The notes beneath the pieces are model-generated. The model was not told the DNA's origin and did no database searches. It saw only the letters and a list, made by a program, of their open reading frames with translations. The position numbers were made by a program, and so were the translations under genes. Of a DNA stretch of 64,000 bases, positions 24,275 to 32,523 are shown one piece after another; the first letter of the stretch is position 1, and every line of letters begins with the position of its first letter. This DNA comes from Martinezella multihospitum (lineage in GTDB: Bacteria; Pseudomonadota; Alphaproteobacteria; Rhizobiales; Rhizobiaceae): assembly GCF_900094585.1 (NCBI RefSeq), contig NZ_FMAG01000004.1, positions 124,001 through 188,000 of the forward strand. The letters are read 5' to 3'.

Positions 24275-25702
24275 TCAGCTCCGGGATGCAACATTGGCCG
24301 AGCCAGTAGAGCTGACCACATGGAGCGAGGAAGAGCGATCCTGCCTGTCCATCAGGCGAGCGCGGGCACGTTTGGCCGCCTCATGCCCGGTGCCGGTCGC
24401 GATCTCCATGTTGCCAATCTCGGCGAAATAGTCACCCGCGAAGTGGATGTCGACGTCGTCCCGTTCGCAGTATGCAAGCATCGGGTCGAAGTTGAAGCCG
24501 GCCGGGCGATAAGTGTTGCCCGGCACCCACCGCTGAACGATCGTTTCTTTCACATGCCCCCTCAGCTCGGGGAACATTTTGTAGACGTCGGTCAGGTACT
24601 TGTCCCGGATCTGCTCGTCGGTGAGCTTCAGCATTTCGCGTGCGGGCGCACCACCAGAATAGACCATCAGGCTTCCACCCGGCTTTCTCGGTCCGGTGCG
24701 CAGGGGATTTGCATGGTTGAAGAACATGTCGAACGAGGCATCTGGCGTGGTGATGGCATAAATGTCGTCATATGGCATCGGGCCGGTTTCGTCGGTTATG
24801 ATGCCCATCGTGGGGAAGGGGCCGTACTGGACCTTCCTGAGGACGGTGCGGACCTCTTCGGGAATGTCCTGAACGATCTCAGCGGCCTGATAGGCCGGGA
24901 CCGCAATAATGACTTGCGATGCCGTGGCCGTATGTTCGATGCCGTCCGTCTCATACGCGACCGTGAGTAGGTCGCCCGTCTTCTTTACCGATTTTACAGT
25001 CGTATGGTAGCGAATCCGGTCGCCAAGCAATTCCATCATCCGTTCGCCGAAGCGGCCCGAGCCGCCGTTCAGGTTAAGTGCCATGGAATCGCCCTTGCCA
25101 GCCCAGACCGCCCCGAACAACGAGACGCCGACGCCGGCATGTTGATCCTCGGCCTCCGCGGCAGCGCGGCGGGACGCCGATTGGAAGAGATCTTCGAGGC
25201 GCTTTGGTATGCGACCGATAAAATCGCGGAAGGTCTGATTTGCCATGAAGCCGGCGACGCGAGCGCGGCGACGCTGATTGGTCTCGCCGTAGACCGGCAC
25301 CATTTCCTTCTGCCAACCCTTCACGGCTTTCATGATGCGAAGGCCGAGGAAGGCCAGCGCGATGCGCTCGCGAAGGCTCATCCTCATGGTGAAGGGCAGC
25401 ATGGAAACAGCTTTAGGTTTATAGACCTTGCCCCCCCACCAGATCGCGAACTTGTTGCCGGGGATGGTGATGATGTCGAGGCCGATCGAGTGGAGAATGT
25501 TGCGCATATGCGAGCCCGGCGGCGGGAAGAGATGACCTCCGAGGTTTAGCCAGTAGTCGCCGCGTGACATGGAGTAAAGGCGGCCGCCGCAACGATGCGT
25601 CTTTTCCAGAACAAGTAGGTTGCGTTCGCGTAGTTCCCACGCAGCAGAAAGTCCCGACGGTCCCCCACCGACAATAATGACGTCGTAATTCGGCTTATCC
25701 AT
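24275..25702 (-). CDS. FAD-dependent amine-oxidase/PPOX-like oxidoreductase
   Basis: Flavoprotein of 475 residues in the flavin amine oxidase/protoporphyrinogen oxidase superfamily. N-terminal dinucleotide motif IIVGGGPSGLSAAWEL at residues ~9-25, then LEKTHRCGGRLYSMS. The second FAD block is GDYFAEIGNMEIATGTGHEAAKRA near the C-terminus. The family oxidises amines or desaturates rings. In a cluster on proline derivatives it could be the D-amino/imino acid oxidising enzyme, although classical hydroxyproline dehydrogenases belong to the DadA family. It diverges from the binding-protein gene and shares its operator region. The C-terminal ~25 residues are Ser-rich and look unstructured. Confidence 0.8.
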   Translation of the reverse strand: MDKPNYDVIIVGGGPSGLSAAWELRERNLLVLEKTHRCGGRLYSMSRGDYWLNLGGHLFPPPGSHMRNILHSIGLDIITIPGNKFAIWWGGKVYKPKAVSMLPFTMRMSLRERIALAFLGLRIMKAVKGWQKEMVPVYGETNQRRRARVAGFMANQTFRDFIGRIPKRLEDLFQSASRRAAAEAEDQHAGVGVSLFGAVWAGKGDSMALNLNGGSGRFGERMMELLGDRIRYHTTVKSVKKTGDLLTVAYETDGIEHTATASQVIIAVPAYQAAEIVQDIPEEVRTVLRKVQYGPFPTMGIITDETGPMPYDDIYAITTPDASFDMFFNHANPLRTGPRKPGGSLMVYSGGAPAREMLKLTDEQIRDKYLTDVYKMFPELRGHVKETIVQRWVPGNTYRPAGFNFDPMLAYCERDDVDIHFAGDYFAEIGNMEIATGTGHEAAKRARARLMDRQDRSSSLHVVSSTGSANVASRS

Positions 25703-25799
25703 TTGACAGCTCTCACCTCGATATTTTGATTTGTACAGTCGTGATCCCCAGCCGTTTCTTGCAATTTCTTGCCCAAGGGTTCGTTCTTGAAAAAGGCCC

Positions 25800-25852
25800 T
25801 TGCACTGCTGTCGATAAGCGGTAATATATCACCCGTAAGGTATTATTGTCAA
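25800..25852. promoter_or_regulatory. Divergent promoters sharing one palindromic operator
   Basis: Rightward: TTGCAC (25800-25805), 16 bases, TAATAT (25822-25827). Leftward: TTGACA read on the minus strand at 25852-25847, with a TATATT-type -10 on the minus strand within the palindrome. Both -10 boxes fall on GGTAATATATCACC (25820-25833), a 14-bp palindrome with one mismatched pair. Core and placement equal the site at 18983-18996, so one regulator likely controls both loci. Confidence 0.7.
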
Positions 25853-25904
25853 CGAGGCCGTTGCTATTGGATCGGTAGCCACCTCCACAAAACAAGGGGA
25901 ATGA

Positions 25905-26783
25905 ATGATGTTTACCAAGCGCAACATTCTGTCGGTGATGACCGCGACAATCTTGGGAGCCTTGTCGATGGTGCCGGCGCAGGCACAGGAAATTGCGAAG
26001 GCGGATACCGTCGCGGCCCTGCTTCCGAAGGCAATCAAAGATGCTGGAATCCTACGGATTGCTGTTCCGGATATCGGCAAGCCTCTCGCTTATAAGGATG
26101 GGAATGATCTCAAAGGCATGGATGTAGACCTCGCAAACGCTGTAGCGGCGACACTTGGTCTCAAGGCGGAAATCAGCCTGATTCCGTTCTCAGCGGCGCT
26201 CACGGGCCTGCAGGCAAACAAATACGACATCTCTTTCGGCGAATTCTATGTCACGGCCGAGCGCCTGAAGGTCGCTGACTTCGTGACGGACTGGCAGGAT
26301 TACAGCTCTTTCCTGGTCACCACGGCCAAAGGGTACAAGCCGACGAAGCTGACCGACATCTGCGGCCATACGGTTGGAGCAATGGCCGGTTCGGCCGAAC
26401 TCGAGACCTTGAAGACCGGCGCGGGAAAATGCGACAAGGCCCCGACGGTCAGTGCATTCCCGTCGATCAGCAATGCGATCCTTGCTCTCAACAGTGGCCG
26501 TGTTGACGGCGTTCTCATTAATCGTGGTGGCGCACAGGAATCAATCCGCATGAATCCGGGGCTCGACGCCTCCGGTGAAATTGGCGGCGGACCCTGTGCT
26601 ACGGCTGTTGCCCGCAACGACAACTCCGAGCAGCTACTTGCAGCCCTGAAGGCAGCGTACGAACATCTGATGCAGACTGGCGCCTACGGCAAGATCCTCG
26701 ACAAGAACGACACGGCTTACGGGGCAGCCAAGACAGCCGAGATATATAAGGCAGGTTCGACGCCGCCCAAATACGGCTTCTAA
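25905..26783 (+). CDS. Amino-acid-type ABC substrate-binding protein (family 3)
   Basis: Periplasmic receptor of 292 residues. Two adjacent ATG codons (25905, 25908) follow AAGGGGAATG. The signal peptide ends at VPAQAQE near residue 27. Family-3 features: AGILRIAVPDIGKPLAYKDGN near 47-67, KGMDVDLANAVAATLGLKAE near 70-88, ALTGLQANKYDISFGEFYVTAERLK near 100-120. It lies alone, 8 kb from the ATPase/permease pair at 15.8-17.5 kb, which lacks a receptor. The repeated promoter/operator links it to the catabolic operon, so I infer that these parts form one importer. Confidence 0.88.
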   Translation: MMFTKRNILSVMTATILGALSMVPAQAQEIAKADTVAALLPKAIKDAGILRIAVPDIGKPLAYKDGNDLKGMDVDLANAVAATLGLKAEISLIPFSAALTGLQANKYDISFGEFYVTAERLKVADFVTDWQDYSSFLVTTAKGYKPTKLTDICGHTVGAMAGSAELETLKTGAGKCDKAPTVSAFPSISNAILALNSGRVDGVLINRGGAQESIRMNPGLDASGEIGGGPCATAVARNDNSEQLLAALKAAYEHLMQTGAYGKILDKNDTAYGAAKTAEIYKAGSTPPKYGF

Positions 26784-26792
26784 TCCATAGGC

Positions 26793-26814
26793 CGGCCCTG
26801 TTTCGGCAGGGCCG
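26793..26814 (+). terminator. Hairpin after binding-protein gene
   Basis: CGGCCCTG (26793-26800) and CAGGGCCG (26807-26814) form an 8-bp stem with a TTTCGG loop, ten bases after the stop. There is no T-run, so termination is probable but not certain. Confidence 0.55.
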
Positions 26815-27094
26815 TCCACTATTCAATATCTGACGATGTTGCAAACTGGCATGTACAGCGGACAATCCGCCGTGCTGCCGAGCATCAGGTTTTTCCGAGC
26901 CGCGATATCCCAGGCCTCAGCGCATATTCGACAAATCTCGATTGCAGCGAAAGAGGTGGTGATGCGGGCGGCATGGCGAATTTGCAAAAGCACATCTGCA
27001 GCATCGACCGCAGTGCTCAAGGATGCTATTCTCTAACTTTATTCGGAGCAGTAATTGCTCCAAACAAATGGCCAAGGCCTCGCCTTTATTGTGT
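26815..27094. other. Intergenic stretch without recognised gene
   Basis: The gap from 26784 to 27094 between the binding-protein gene and the convergent GntR gene holds the hairpin at 26793-26814 and then about 280 bases in which I see no coding pattern, repeat or regulatory site I can support. Confidence 0.4.
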
Positions 27095-27739
27095 TCAGGC
27101 CCAGTCTCCGACCAAGTGGCCAAGATGGCGGGTCATGAGCTCTGCGGTGAGCGGCCCGTTTCCTGACACTATCGCGTCCAAAATAGGTTGATGTTCTTCT
27201 GCCGATCTCACCAATCCACCGCGCTCCGAAAGGGCCTTCAAACCGTATTGTCGCGACTGGTCGCGCAGATTTTCGACGATTGACAGCAGTTGCTCATTCT
27301 CAAGCAATTCCAGCAGGCGCAGATGAAACTGGCGATCCATATCGAGGTAGCCGACGATATCGCCGTCTTTAGCGTATGCAACCATTCTGGTCGCGAATTC
27401 CGAAAGCTCAGCGCTGCGGACTGTGACAATATCCTTCATGGCACTGAGCTTGACCATGGACGGTATTTCCAGAAGCATCCGGAGCTCGTAAATATTGCGG
27501 CGTTCCTTCTCACTGAGCGGAACGACTCGAAAGCCGCGGTTCTTCACGGTCTCCATTAGACCTTGGTTCACAAGGGTGAGCATCGCCTCACGAACAGGAC
27601 TATTGGACACGCCCAGCTCTGCAGCCAAAGCCGCGGCTGAATAAATTTGACCTGGCACAAGGTCCCCGGATATCAGTCTTAGTTTGAGGACCTGAAGCGC
27701 CTGGTCCCGCAGATTTGTCTGCTGAAGAATATTTTCCAC
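27095..27739 (-). CDS. GntR-family regulator (FCD), paralogue A
   Basis: Regulator of 214 residues with GTG start at 27739. The winged helix-turn-helix covers residues ~9-72 (YSAAALAAELGVSNSPVREA, then MLTLVNQGLMETVKNRGFRVVP), then an FCD helical domain with the HLRLLEL metal-site His near residue 143 and HQPILDAIVSGN near 185. No clear ribosome site precedes the GTG. A tandem ATAACCG repeat lies 11-27 bases upstream and a TATAAAAT-like -10 beyond it. Its DNA-binding part is nearly identical to that of the GntR gene at 28389, but the effector domains differ. Candidate regulator of the hydroxyproline-like cluster. Confidence 0.88.
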   Translation of the reverse strand: MENILQQTNLRDQALQVLKLRLISGDLVPGQIYSAAALAAELGVSNSPVREAMLTLVNQGLMETVKNRGFRVVPLSEKERRNIYELRMLLEIPSMVKLSAMKDIVTVRSAELSEFATRMVAYAKDGDIVGYLDMDRQFHLRLLELLENEQLLSIVENLRDQSRQYGLKALSERGGLVRSAEEHQPILDAIVSGNGPLTAELMTRHLGHLVGDWA

Positions 27740-27749
27740 GAAATGTCAC

Positions 27750-27766
27750 AATCGGTTATCGGTTAT
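27750..27766. promoter_or_regulatory. Tandem ATAACCG repeat before GntR paralogue A
   Basis: Read on the minus strand, ATAACCGATAACCGATT contains two exact copies of ATAACCG in tandem. 15 of 17 bases match the element at 17613-17629. It lies between a TATAAAAT-like -10 box and the GTG start, the right place for autoregulation. Confidence 0.5.
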
Positions 27767-28388
27767 ATTTTATATATGTCATTCGAGCTTTTGTTGCAAG
27801 TTGAGCAGAATTGCCCGTTTCCCAGCCATCTGACTGGTATTCGCGGCACGGGGATGCTGGATCTTTCGAAGTTCAGGTCTGCGGATTGGTGTCGAAACAC
27901 CCACACGCGCTGCCTGCCGACTGTAGAGCGACGTTTCGGCACGCAAAGACGGTAAATAATAATACAGTGGAAGCCTGCACCCAAATTGCGACACGGGCTA
28001 AAGCATGAGCGAACTTATTATTTGAGATGGCTTTCTCACGGAAGATCGCTTCGGGTGTTTAGGTCTGAGGCATGCCGATGACATCGATCGAGCTAATCAA
28101 CCTTGCGTCCAACGATCAATGCTTGTTGCCGGCTGTTCGGAAGCCACTAGAGATCGATTGCGACCAATAACAAACCAGGCTGAACAATGTAGTACTAAGC
28201 TCAGTGCGTGCAACGATGAGCATTAATCGCTGGATAACCCCACGCCCAGCGAATTTGCAGGAAGAATTTCTATGGAGAAGTGAGGAACATAGTTCCGGAG
28301 GGGAGTTAGAGAAACTCCCAAAGTATCCGAGGGATTAGTATTGCATGCCAATTATACAAATATGATATGCGCAAACGCTGGCTAATTC
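27767..28388. other. AT-richer intergenic region, no recognised gene
   Basis: About 620 bases between the two GntR paralogues. Only short frames with unfamiliar products are present, and base composition is lower in GC than the flanking catabolic operons. A minus-strand TATATAAAAT stretch at about 27767-27780 is probably the promoter of GntR paralogue A. The rest looks like decayed sequence. Confidence 0.4.
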
Positions 28389-29069
28389 CTAGCTTGCCTG
28401 CTTTGATATTGTCCCACTCCAATCTTCGATAAGCTGATATATATGACTCGTCATCAGCTCTGCCGCTTTTGGAGCATCGCCCGCAAGAATGGCTTCGAGT
28501 ATGTCTTCATGCTCAGTTGCGGAGCGCGAAAGGATCGTTTGAGCGGAGACGCCACCAACACCATATTGCCGGACCTGGTCGCGAAGGGTTTCTACCGTCG
28601 AAACCAAACATGGATTGTTGAGTATCCCTAGAAGCTGAAGGTGGAATCCCTTATCGACCGTCAAATACGCTACTATGTCATCCTGATCGGCATGCCGACG
28701 AAGATCAGCAAGCTTGGCGCGCAATTCAGGTTCCACTTTGCGCACCTCATCTGGAATAGTAGCCAGCTTCCGGATACTCGGTATTTCTAGCAGGAGCCGG
28801 ACGCTATAGATATCCTCCAACTGTTTGCGCCGAATTGGGATAACACGAAACCCACGATTTCTGACGGTTTCCATCAGACCCTGATTTACCAGCGTTAGCA
28901 TCGCCTCTCGTACCGGGCTATTCGAAACGCCGAGTTCGGCGGCCAGGGCTGCGGCCGAATAAATTTCACCCGATGCAAGCTTTCCTGAAATCAGTCGCGT
29001 CTTAAGAATCTCCAATACCTGCTGCCGGAGATTATGCTGCTGGATTTGAGGTTTCAAAGTGAGTCCCAT
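28389..29069 (-). CDS. GntR-family regulator (FCD), paralogue B
   Basis: Regulator of about 226 residues. I start at the ATG at 29069 (MGLTLKPQIQQHNLRQQ), which aligns with the start of paralogue A. The open frame reaches 29195 but the extra 42 residues are not family-like. The helix-turn-helix is nearly identical to paralogue A (YSAAALAAELGVSNSPVREA, then MLTLVNQGLMETVRNRGFRV), whereas the FCD domain diverges. Same strand as paralogue A and 650 bases upstream of it. Both may bind the same operators but respond to different ligands. The ribosome site is weak. Confidence 0.85.
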   Translation of the reverse strand: MGLTLKPQIQQHNLRQQVLEILKTRLISGKLASGEIYSAAALAAELGVSNSPVREAMLTLVNQGLMETVRNRGFRVIPIRRKQLEDIYSVRLLLEIPSIRKLATIPDEVRKVEPELRAKLADLRRHADQDDIVAYLTVDKGFHLQLLGILNNPCLVSTVETLRDQVRQYGVGGVSAQTILSRSATEHEDILEAILAGDAPKAAELMTSHIYQLIEDWSGTISKQAS

Positions 29070-29516
29070 GGATACTGATCGATTGCATATAACATAACAC
29101 TCACCCAGTGCCGAGGGCAAACTGCTCGTGCCAAAATTTGAAGAGCTAGCTGATCTCAGCTTAAGCAAAGTGTAGAAAGAATTAAGGCTCCGCACCGATG
29201 AATTCTCTCGGCAGCAAGCCTAGCGCCGGAGACTGGTGGTTGGCCCGTGTGCGTCAACTACGGGCACGAGCACTGCTATACGATCCGGCGGCAGCGCATT
29301 ACATGCCAGAGGTGCCGTCGACCCGATCGTGGTTCTGACTGCAGGCACCATCGCGATCGTCGCATCGCCTATTCTTAGTAACCGGTTCATCTTGAGGCGC
29401 CCTTATCCGATATGGATAGCGCGGGCTTATGGCGCGGCAGATTGGCTTCAGGAAGGCATCGACTATCAACATCGTCAATGGGATTCGCCGTTGGCTGAAT
29501 CAAACTGTACACCAGC
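29070..29516. other. Intergenic region, no recognised gene
   Basis: About 450 bases between GntR paralogue B and the arginase-family gene 3' end. A plus-strand frame from 29236 runs into the arginase gene as an antisense shadow and has no family resemblance. I find no supported feature here beyond the presumed promoter of paralogue B. Confidence 0.4.
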
Positions 29517-30329
29517 CTATCCCGACGCGAATAATGGCGATACTGTATCGCTCAGAAAGCTCAGCGACGATGCATTTTCCAGGTCGTCGGCCGAGGCTTC
29601 GAACTCGGCGAGCTCTATTCCCAAAATTCTCCCCTTCGGGATGGCTTCAAAAATAGCGCGCAGCGTTTCCGGCAGCAGGCCGTCGGCGATCGCGTAGGCC
29701 GCCGGCACGTGGCCCGGTTCAAGCACATCCCAGTCGACGTGTATCCACACCGGGGCATCCCCGATCAGCGACAAGATCGTTTCGGGCTTCGTTTCCGCCG
29801 GTGAAAGGATGCGCAGACCCGATCGTTGCAGCTGCTCTCCCTCAGCAGGATCGATGTCTCTTGCGCCGACGATCACAATTTGCGCGGGGTCAAGGCCACC
29901 GCCATGACCACTGTCCCAAAGCCCACATGCGGCCGCCAGAACCATGCCGCCGAGATATCCGCTCTGCGTGGTCTGCGGTGTGTTGAAGTCGCCATGCGCA
30001 TCGATCCAGAGAACGACGGCATTGGGATGCACATGCGCGACGACGGGCAGAGTTGCCAGGCTCGCAGAACAGGTATTGGCGACCATGAGTAGCCTGTTGC
30101 CGCGCCCTAGAGTTCCGGCCGCGGCGTTCTGTAGAGCAGCCAGCGTTTCCCTTGCCTCGGGCAGGCTCCTTGACCAATCGTCTTCTTTCGCAAATGCGGG
30201 TGTTCCGATAAAGGTCGGCACCAGTCCGGTGAGTTCCTGGAGCGCTTTCGCTGTCAGTGCTGCGCCCGGTATGGCGCCGGGCGTCCTGTCGGCAATGCGG
30301 CCCTGGGATACGATGAATTCGAAGGTCAA
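29517..30329 (-). CDS. Arginase/agmatinase/formiminoglutamase-family hydrolase
   Basis: Binuclear-Mn ureohydrolase family, about 271 residues. Metal motifs are WIDAHGDFNTP near residue 110-120 and VHVDWDVLEPGHVPA near 195-209. The third, usually GGDH at the first strand, is replaced by VANTCSASL, so one metal ligand region is atypical. I place the start at a TTG (30329), 29 bases after the HAD gene ends. A longer frame to 30461 overlaps the HAD gene and lacks homology. It may hydrolyse a guanidino or formimino compound, but the altered first motif makes substrate and even activity uncertain. Confidence 0.75.
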   Translation of the reverse strand: MTFEFIVSQGRIADRTPGAIPGAALTAKALQELTGLVPTFIGTPAFAKEDDWSRSLPEARETLAALQNAAAGTLGRGNRLLMVANTCSASLATLPVVAHVHPNAVVLWIDAHGDFNTPQTTQSGYLGGMVLAAACGLWDSGHGGGLDPAQIVIVGARDIDPAEGEQLQRSGLRILSPAETKPETILSLIGDAPVWIHVDWDVLEPGHVPAAYAIADGLLPETLRAIFEAIPKGRILGIELAEFEASADDLENASSLSFLSDTVSPLFASG

Positions 30330-30357
30330 AGGCTTGATCCGTTGTGTTGGAGCGGTT

Positions 30358-31038
30358 TCAGTGCCGAAAGGGATTTGCGTCGGCAAGTATCGCCAGCCCG
30401 TCGCCGAAGCCGGGATAAACGCGAGCGCCCAAGGCACGGAATCGTTCCGCCTTGTCGGCAAAGCCGATTCCGAGGAATTCCAGGCCCAGATTTTGCGCCG
30501 TTTTCAGATCCCAGATTCCATCGCCGATGGAGACGACCCTCTCGGTGCAGGCGATGCTGTATTTTTCCTTCGCCCGCAGGATCGCATGGGAGACGATTTC
30601 TTCTCTCGTCGGATACTCAGACGCCGTGACGAGCAGTTCTTCGTCGAAAGCAACATTGAGGGATGTCAGCTTCCGGAGCGCTCCGTGGCGGAGGCTGCCG
30701 GTAGCGAAGACCGGAATCCAGTCGGTTTGTCTGAGCGCAACCAAAAACTCGGCCGCGCCCGATATTGGAGCAACGGGATCGGTTTCTAGAACAGCATCGA
30801 ACTCTAATCTGAAACGTTCCTCAAGCGCGGCATGGTCCGGTTGTTGGGACCAACCAGCCTCTTCCCAGGCTCCCTCGAAAGTTCCGCTGTCTGAATGATG
30901 CCGATAGACGGCCCAATCCGTCCGGAGTGCCGGAAATGCGAAGCTGCGAAGCGCCTTTTCAAAGGCTTTCTGGTGCTGTGCGACGCTATCGGTGAGCGTG
31001 CCGTCGATATCGAAGACGACGATGCTGTTTGTGGACAT
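30358..31038 (-). CDS. HAD-superfamily hydrolase (beta-phosphoglucomutase-like)
   Basis: Phosphatase-type HAD protein of 226 residues. Motif I DIDGTLTDS at residues ~10-18 (nucleophile Asp and acid/base Asp), motif II in VFATGSLRHG near 113, Lys in ILRAKEKYS near 155 and motif IV VVSIGDGIWDLKTAQNLG near 168-185. A four-helix cap lies between motifs I and II. First gene of a two-gene minus-strand unit with the arginase-family gene. The substrate is unknown. Similar proteins are small phosphate ester phosphatases. Confidence 0.85.
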   Translation of the reverse strand: MSTNSIVVFDIDGTLTDSVAQHQKAFEKALRSFAFPALRTDWAVYRHHSDSGTFEGAWEEAGWSQQPDHAALEERFRLEFDAVLETDPVAPISGAAEFLVALRQTDWIPVFATGSLRHGALRKLTSLNVAFDEELLVTASEYPTREEIVSHAILRAKEKYSIACTERVVSIGDGIWDLKTAQNLGLEFLGIGFADKAERFRALGARVYPGFGDGLAILADANPFRH

Positions 31039-31205
31039 GGACTCTGTTCGGGGGCTGGTGTTTGGAAGGGATCGAATGCCGCCGCGAGTGTGATACCGGA
31101 TATTACGGAGCGGCGCTCAACGACGATATGTTTTCATGGATATATCGATACTATATGACCATGGCAATTTCGAAGTTGCTATCTCGTTGGATCGGAAGGT
31201 GACGC

Positions 31206-31556
31206 ATGTCTCAAAGCAACATCCATCTTTTCTCCTATGGCACGCTGCAACAGGAAAATATCCAGAAGGCGTCGTTCGGCCGGCTGCTGGCCAGGCGCCC
31301 TGATCCCATACTCTGATGTAAGAAAGAAATGGTCGAGGTCACCGATCCCAATGTGATCGCCAGGAGCGGTGAGAAATTTCATCCGATCGTCGTGCCGTCT
31401 TCCGATCTTGCAGCCCCGATCTCGGGCACGGTATTTCAGATAATTGCCGGTAACTTTCTATCGCCCTGGCAGAGAAGAAGCGATCGAATAATAGGCCCTT
31501 CGCAACTTGATCGAAGCGAGACCACCAGTGCGCCGATCAATACAGAGGGCATTTAA
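31206..31556 (+). pseudogene. Decayed gamma-glutamylcyclotransferase (AIG2-like) gene
   Basis: The ATG at 31206 has GGAAGG upstream and starts a typical GGCT-like protein (IHLFSYGTLQQENIQKASFG, then RLL), but stops at a TGA at 31314-31316. The same frame continues as MVEVTDPNVIARSGEKFHPI and SGTVFQI, the middle of the family, then drifts into unrelated sequence to 31556. The loop between LLA and EMVE appears altered and the C-terminal third is lost. Family length is about 130-150 residues. The YGTL substrate pocket is intact but the gene cannot give a full protein. Confidence 0.7.
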
Positions 31557-31626
31557 CCGTTGGGGCCGGCAGCGCGTGCGACGCATCCAACGAATGGCGC
31601 GTGAGCCAAGACCAGCCGTACCGGCT

Positions 31627-32523
31627 CTAGGCAGAAAGATATCCTATCTCTCGCAGGACGCGCTCTGTCGTCCTTTCGAAAGCGAATATCTTGGCATCGG
31701 CTATGTCCGCTCGAAACCCGATGAAGAGCCTTCCGTTCTCGATATCAGGCGTGCAGGAGAGGGATTGGACCGTCCCTGCCGCCACATAGCGCCTGGCCAT
31801 GGATGCAGGCAGAATGCCGGCACCGAGGGCTGCCGCAACAAGCTCGCCAATGACCGCGACACTATTGCAAATGATGATGCGCTCCGGTTTCAAGCCTTCG
31901 AGTGCAAACCAATGCATTACCTGCCGGTACATCGCGGATGGAGGTGGATTCGAAATGATCGGTCTGTCGGCCAGCACTTTTGGTGTGATCTCGCCCGGCA
32001 GGTGCCATGCCCTTGGAGCGACCCATTGCGTCGGCTGGGGGCCGAGCGGCCGCAGATCGAGCTTCTCATCACCCAGCGGATTCAACAGCACCGCCACATC
32101 CAGCCGGTTGTCGATCAGCATCCCCTCCAGGAGGGTGCTGGTCGTGACCGTCCACTCCGGCTCCAATGCAGGGTGATCGTCGGACAATCCGGCAAGCAGC
32201 GGCGCAAGGCAAGTGACGGCGAAACCTTCTGCAAGCCCCACCCGCAGCTGACCGACGACCTTCGGATCGAACTCCCGCTCCTTGATGCCGCGCATCTCGG
32301 CCATGATGGTTGCCGCGCGTGGCAACAGATCGCGCCCCTGCGCCGTGATTTCCAGCCCCCGGCTTCCCCTGTGAAACAAGTCGCTCGCGAGCGTCGTGCT
32401 CAACTCCTTGAGTCTCAGGGAAACCGTCGGTTGGGCAACGTGAAGCTGGTCCGCCGCCTTCTGGACTGAACCCAGCTGGGCTGTCCAATAGAAGGCCTCA
32501 ATCTGGGCAAAGGTGATCCGCAT
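31627..32523 (-). CDS. LysR-family regulator, paralogue 1
   Basis: LysR-type regulator of 298 residues. The helix-turn-helix is at residues 1-60 (FAQIEAFYWTAQLGSVQKAA, then DQLHVAQPTVSLRLKELS), followed by a type 2 periplasmic-binding effector domain (VGQLRVGLAEGFAVTCLAPLLAGL near 90-115). It diverges from the MFS transporter gene at 32637 with a 113-base AT-rich gap, the classic arrangement for control of the neighbour. It is clearly paralogous to the LysR protein at 41095: shared WTA-LGSVQKAAD, GMAEGFAV-like and PPP-AMYR blocks. Confidence 0.9.
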   Translation of the reverse strand: MRITFAQIEAFYWTAQLGSVQKAADQLHVAQPTVSLRLKELSTTLASDLFHRGSRGLEITAQGRDLLPRAATIMAEMRGIKEREFDPKVVGQLRVGLAEGFAVTCLAPLLAGLSDDHPALEPEWTVTTSTLLEGMLIDNRLDVAVLLNPLGDEKLDLRPLGPQPTQWVAPRAWHLPGEITPKVLADRPIISNPPPSAMYRQVMHWFALEGLKPERIIICNSVAVIGELVAAALGAGILPASMARRYVAAGTVQSLSCTPDIENGRLFIGFRADIADAKIFAFERTTERVLREIGYLSA

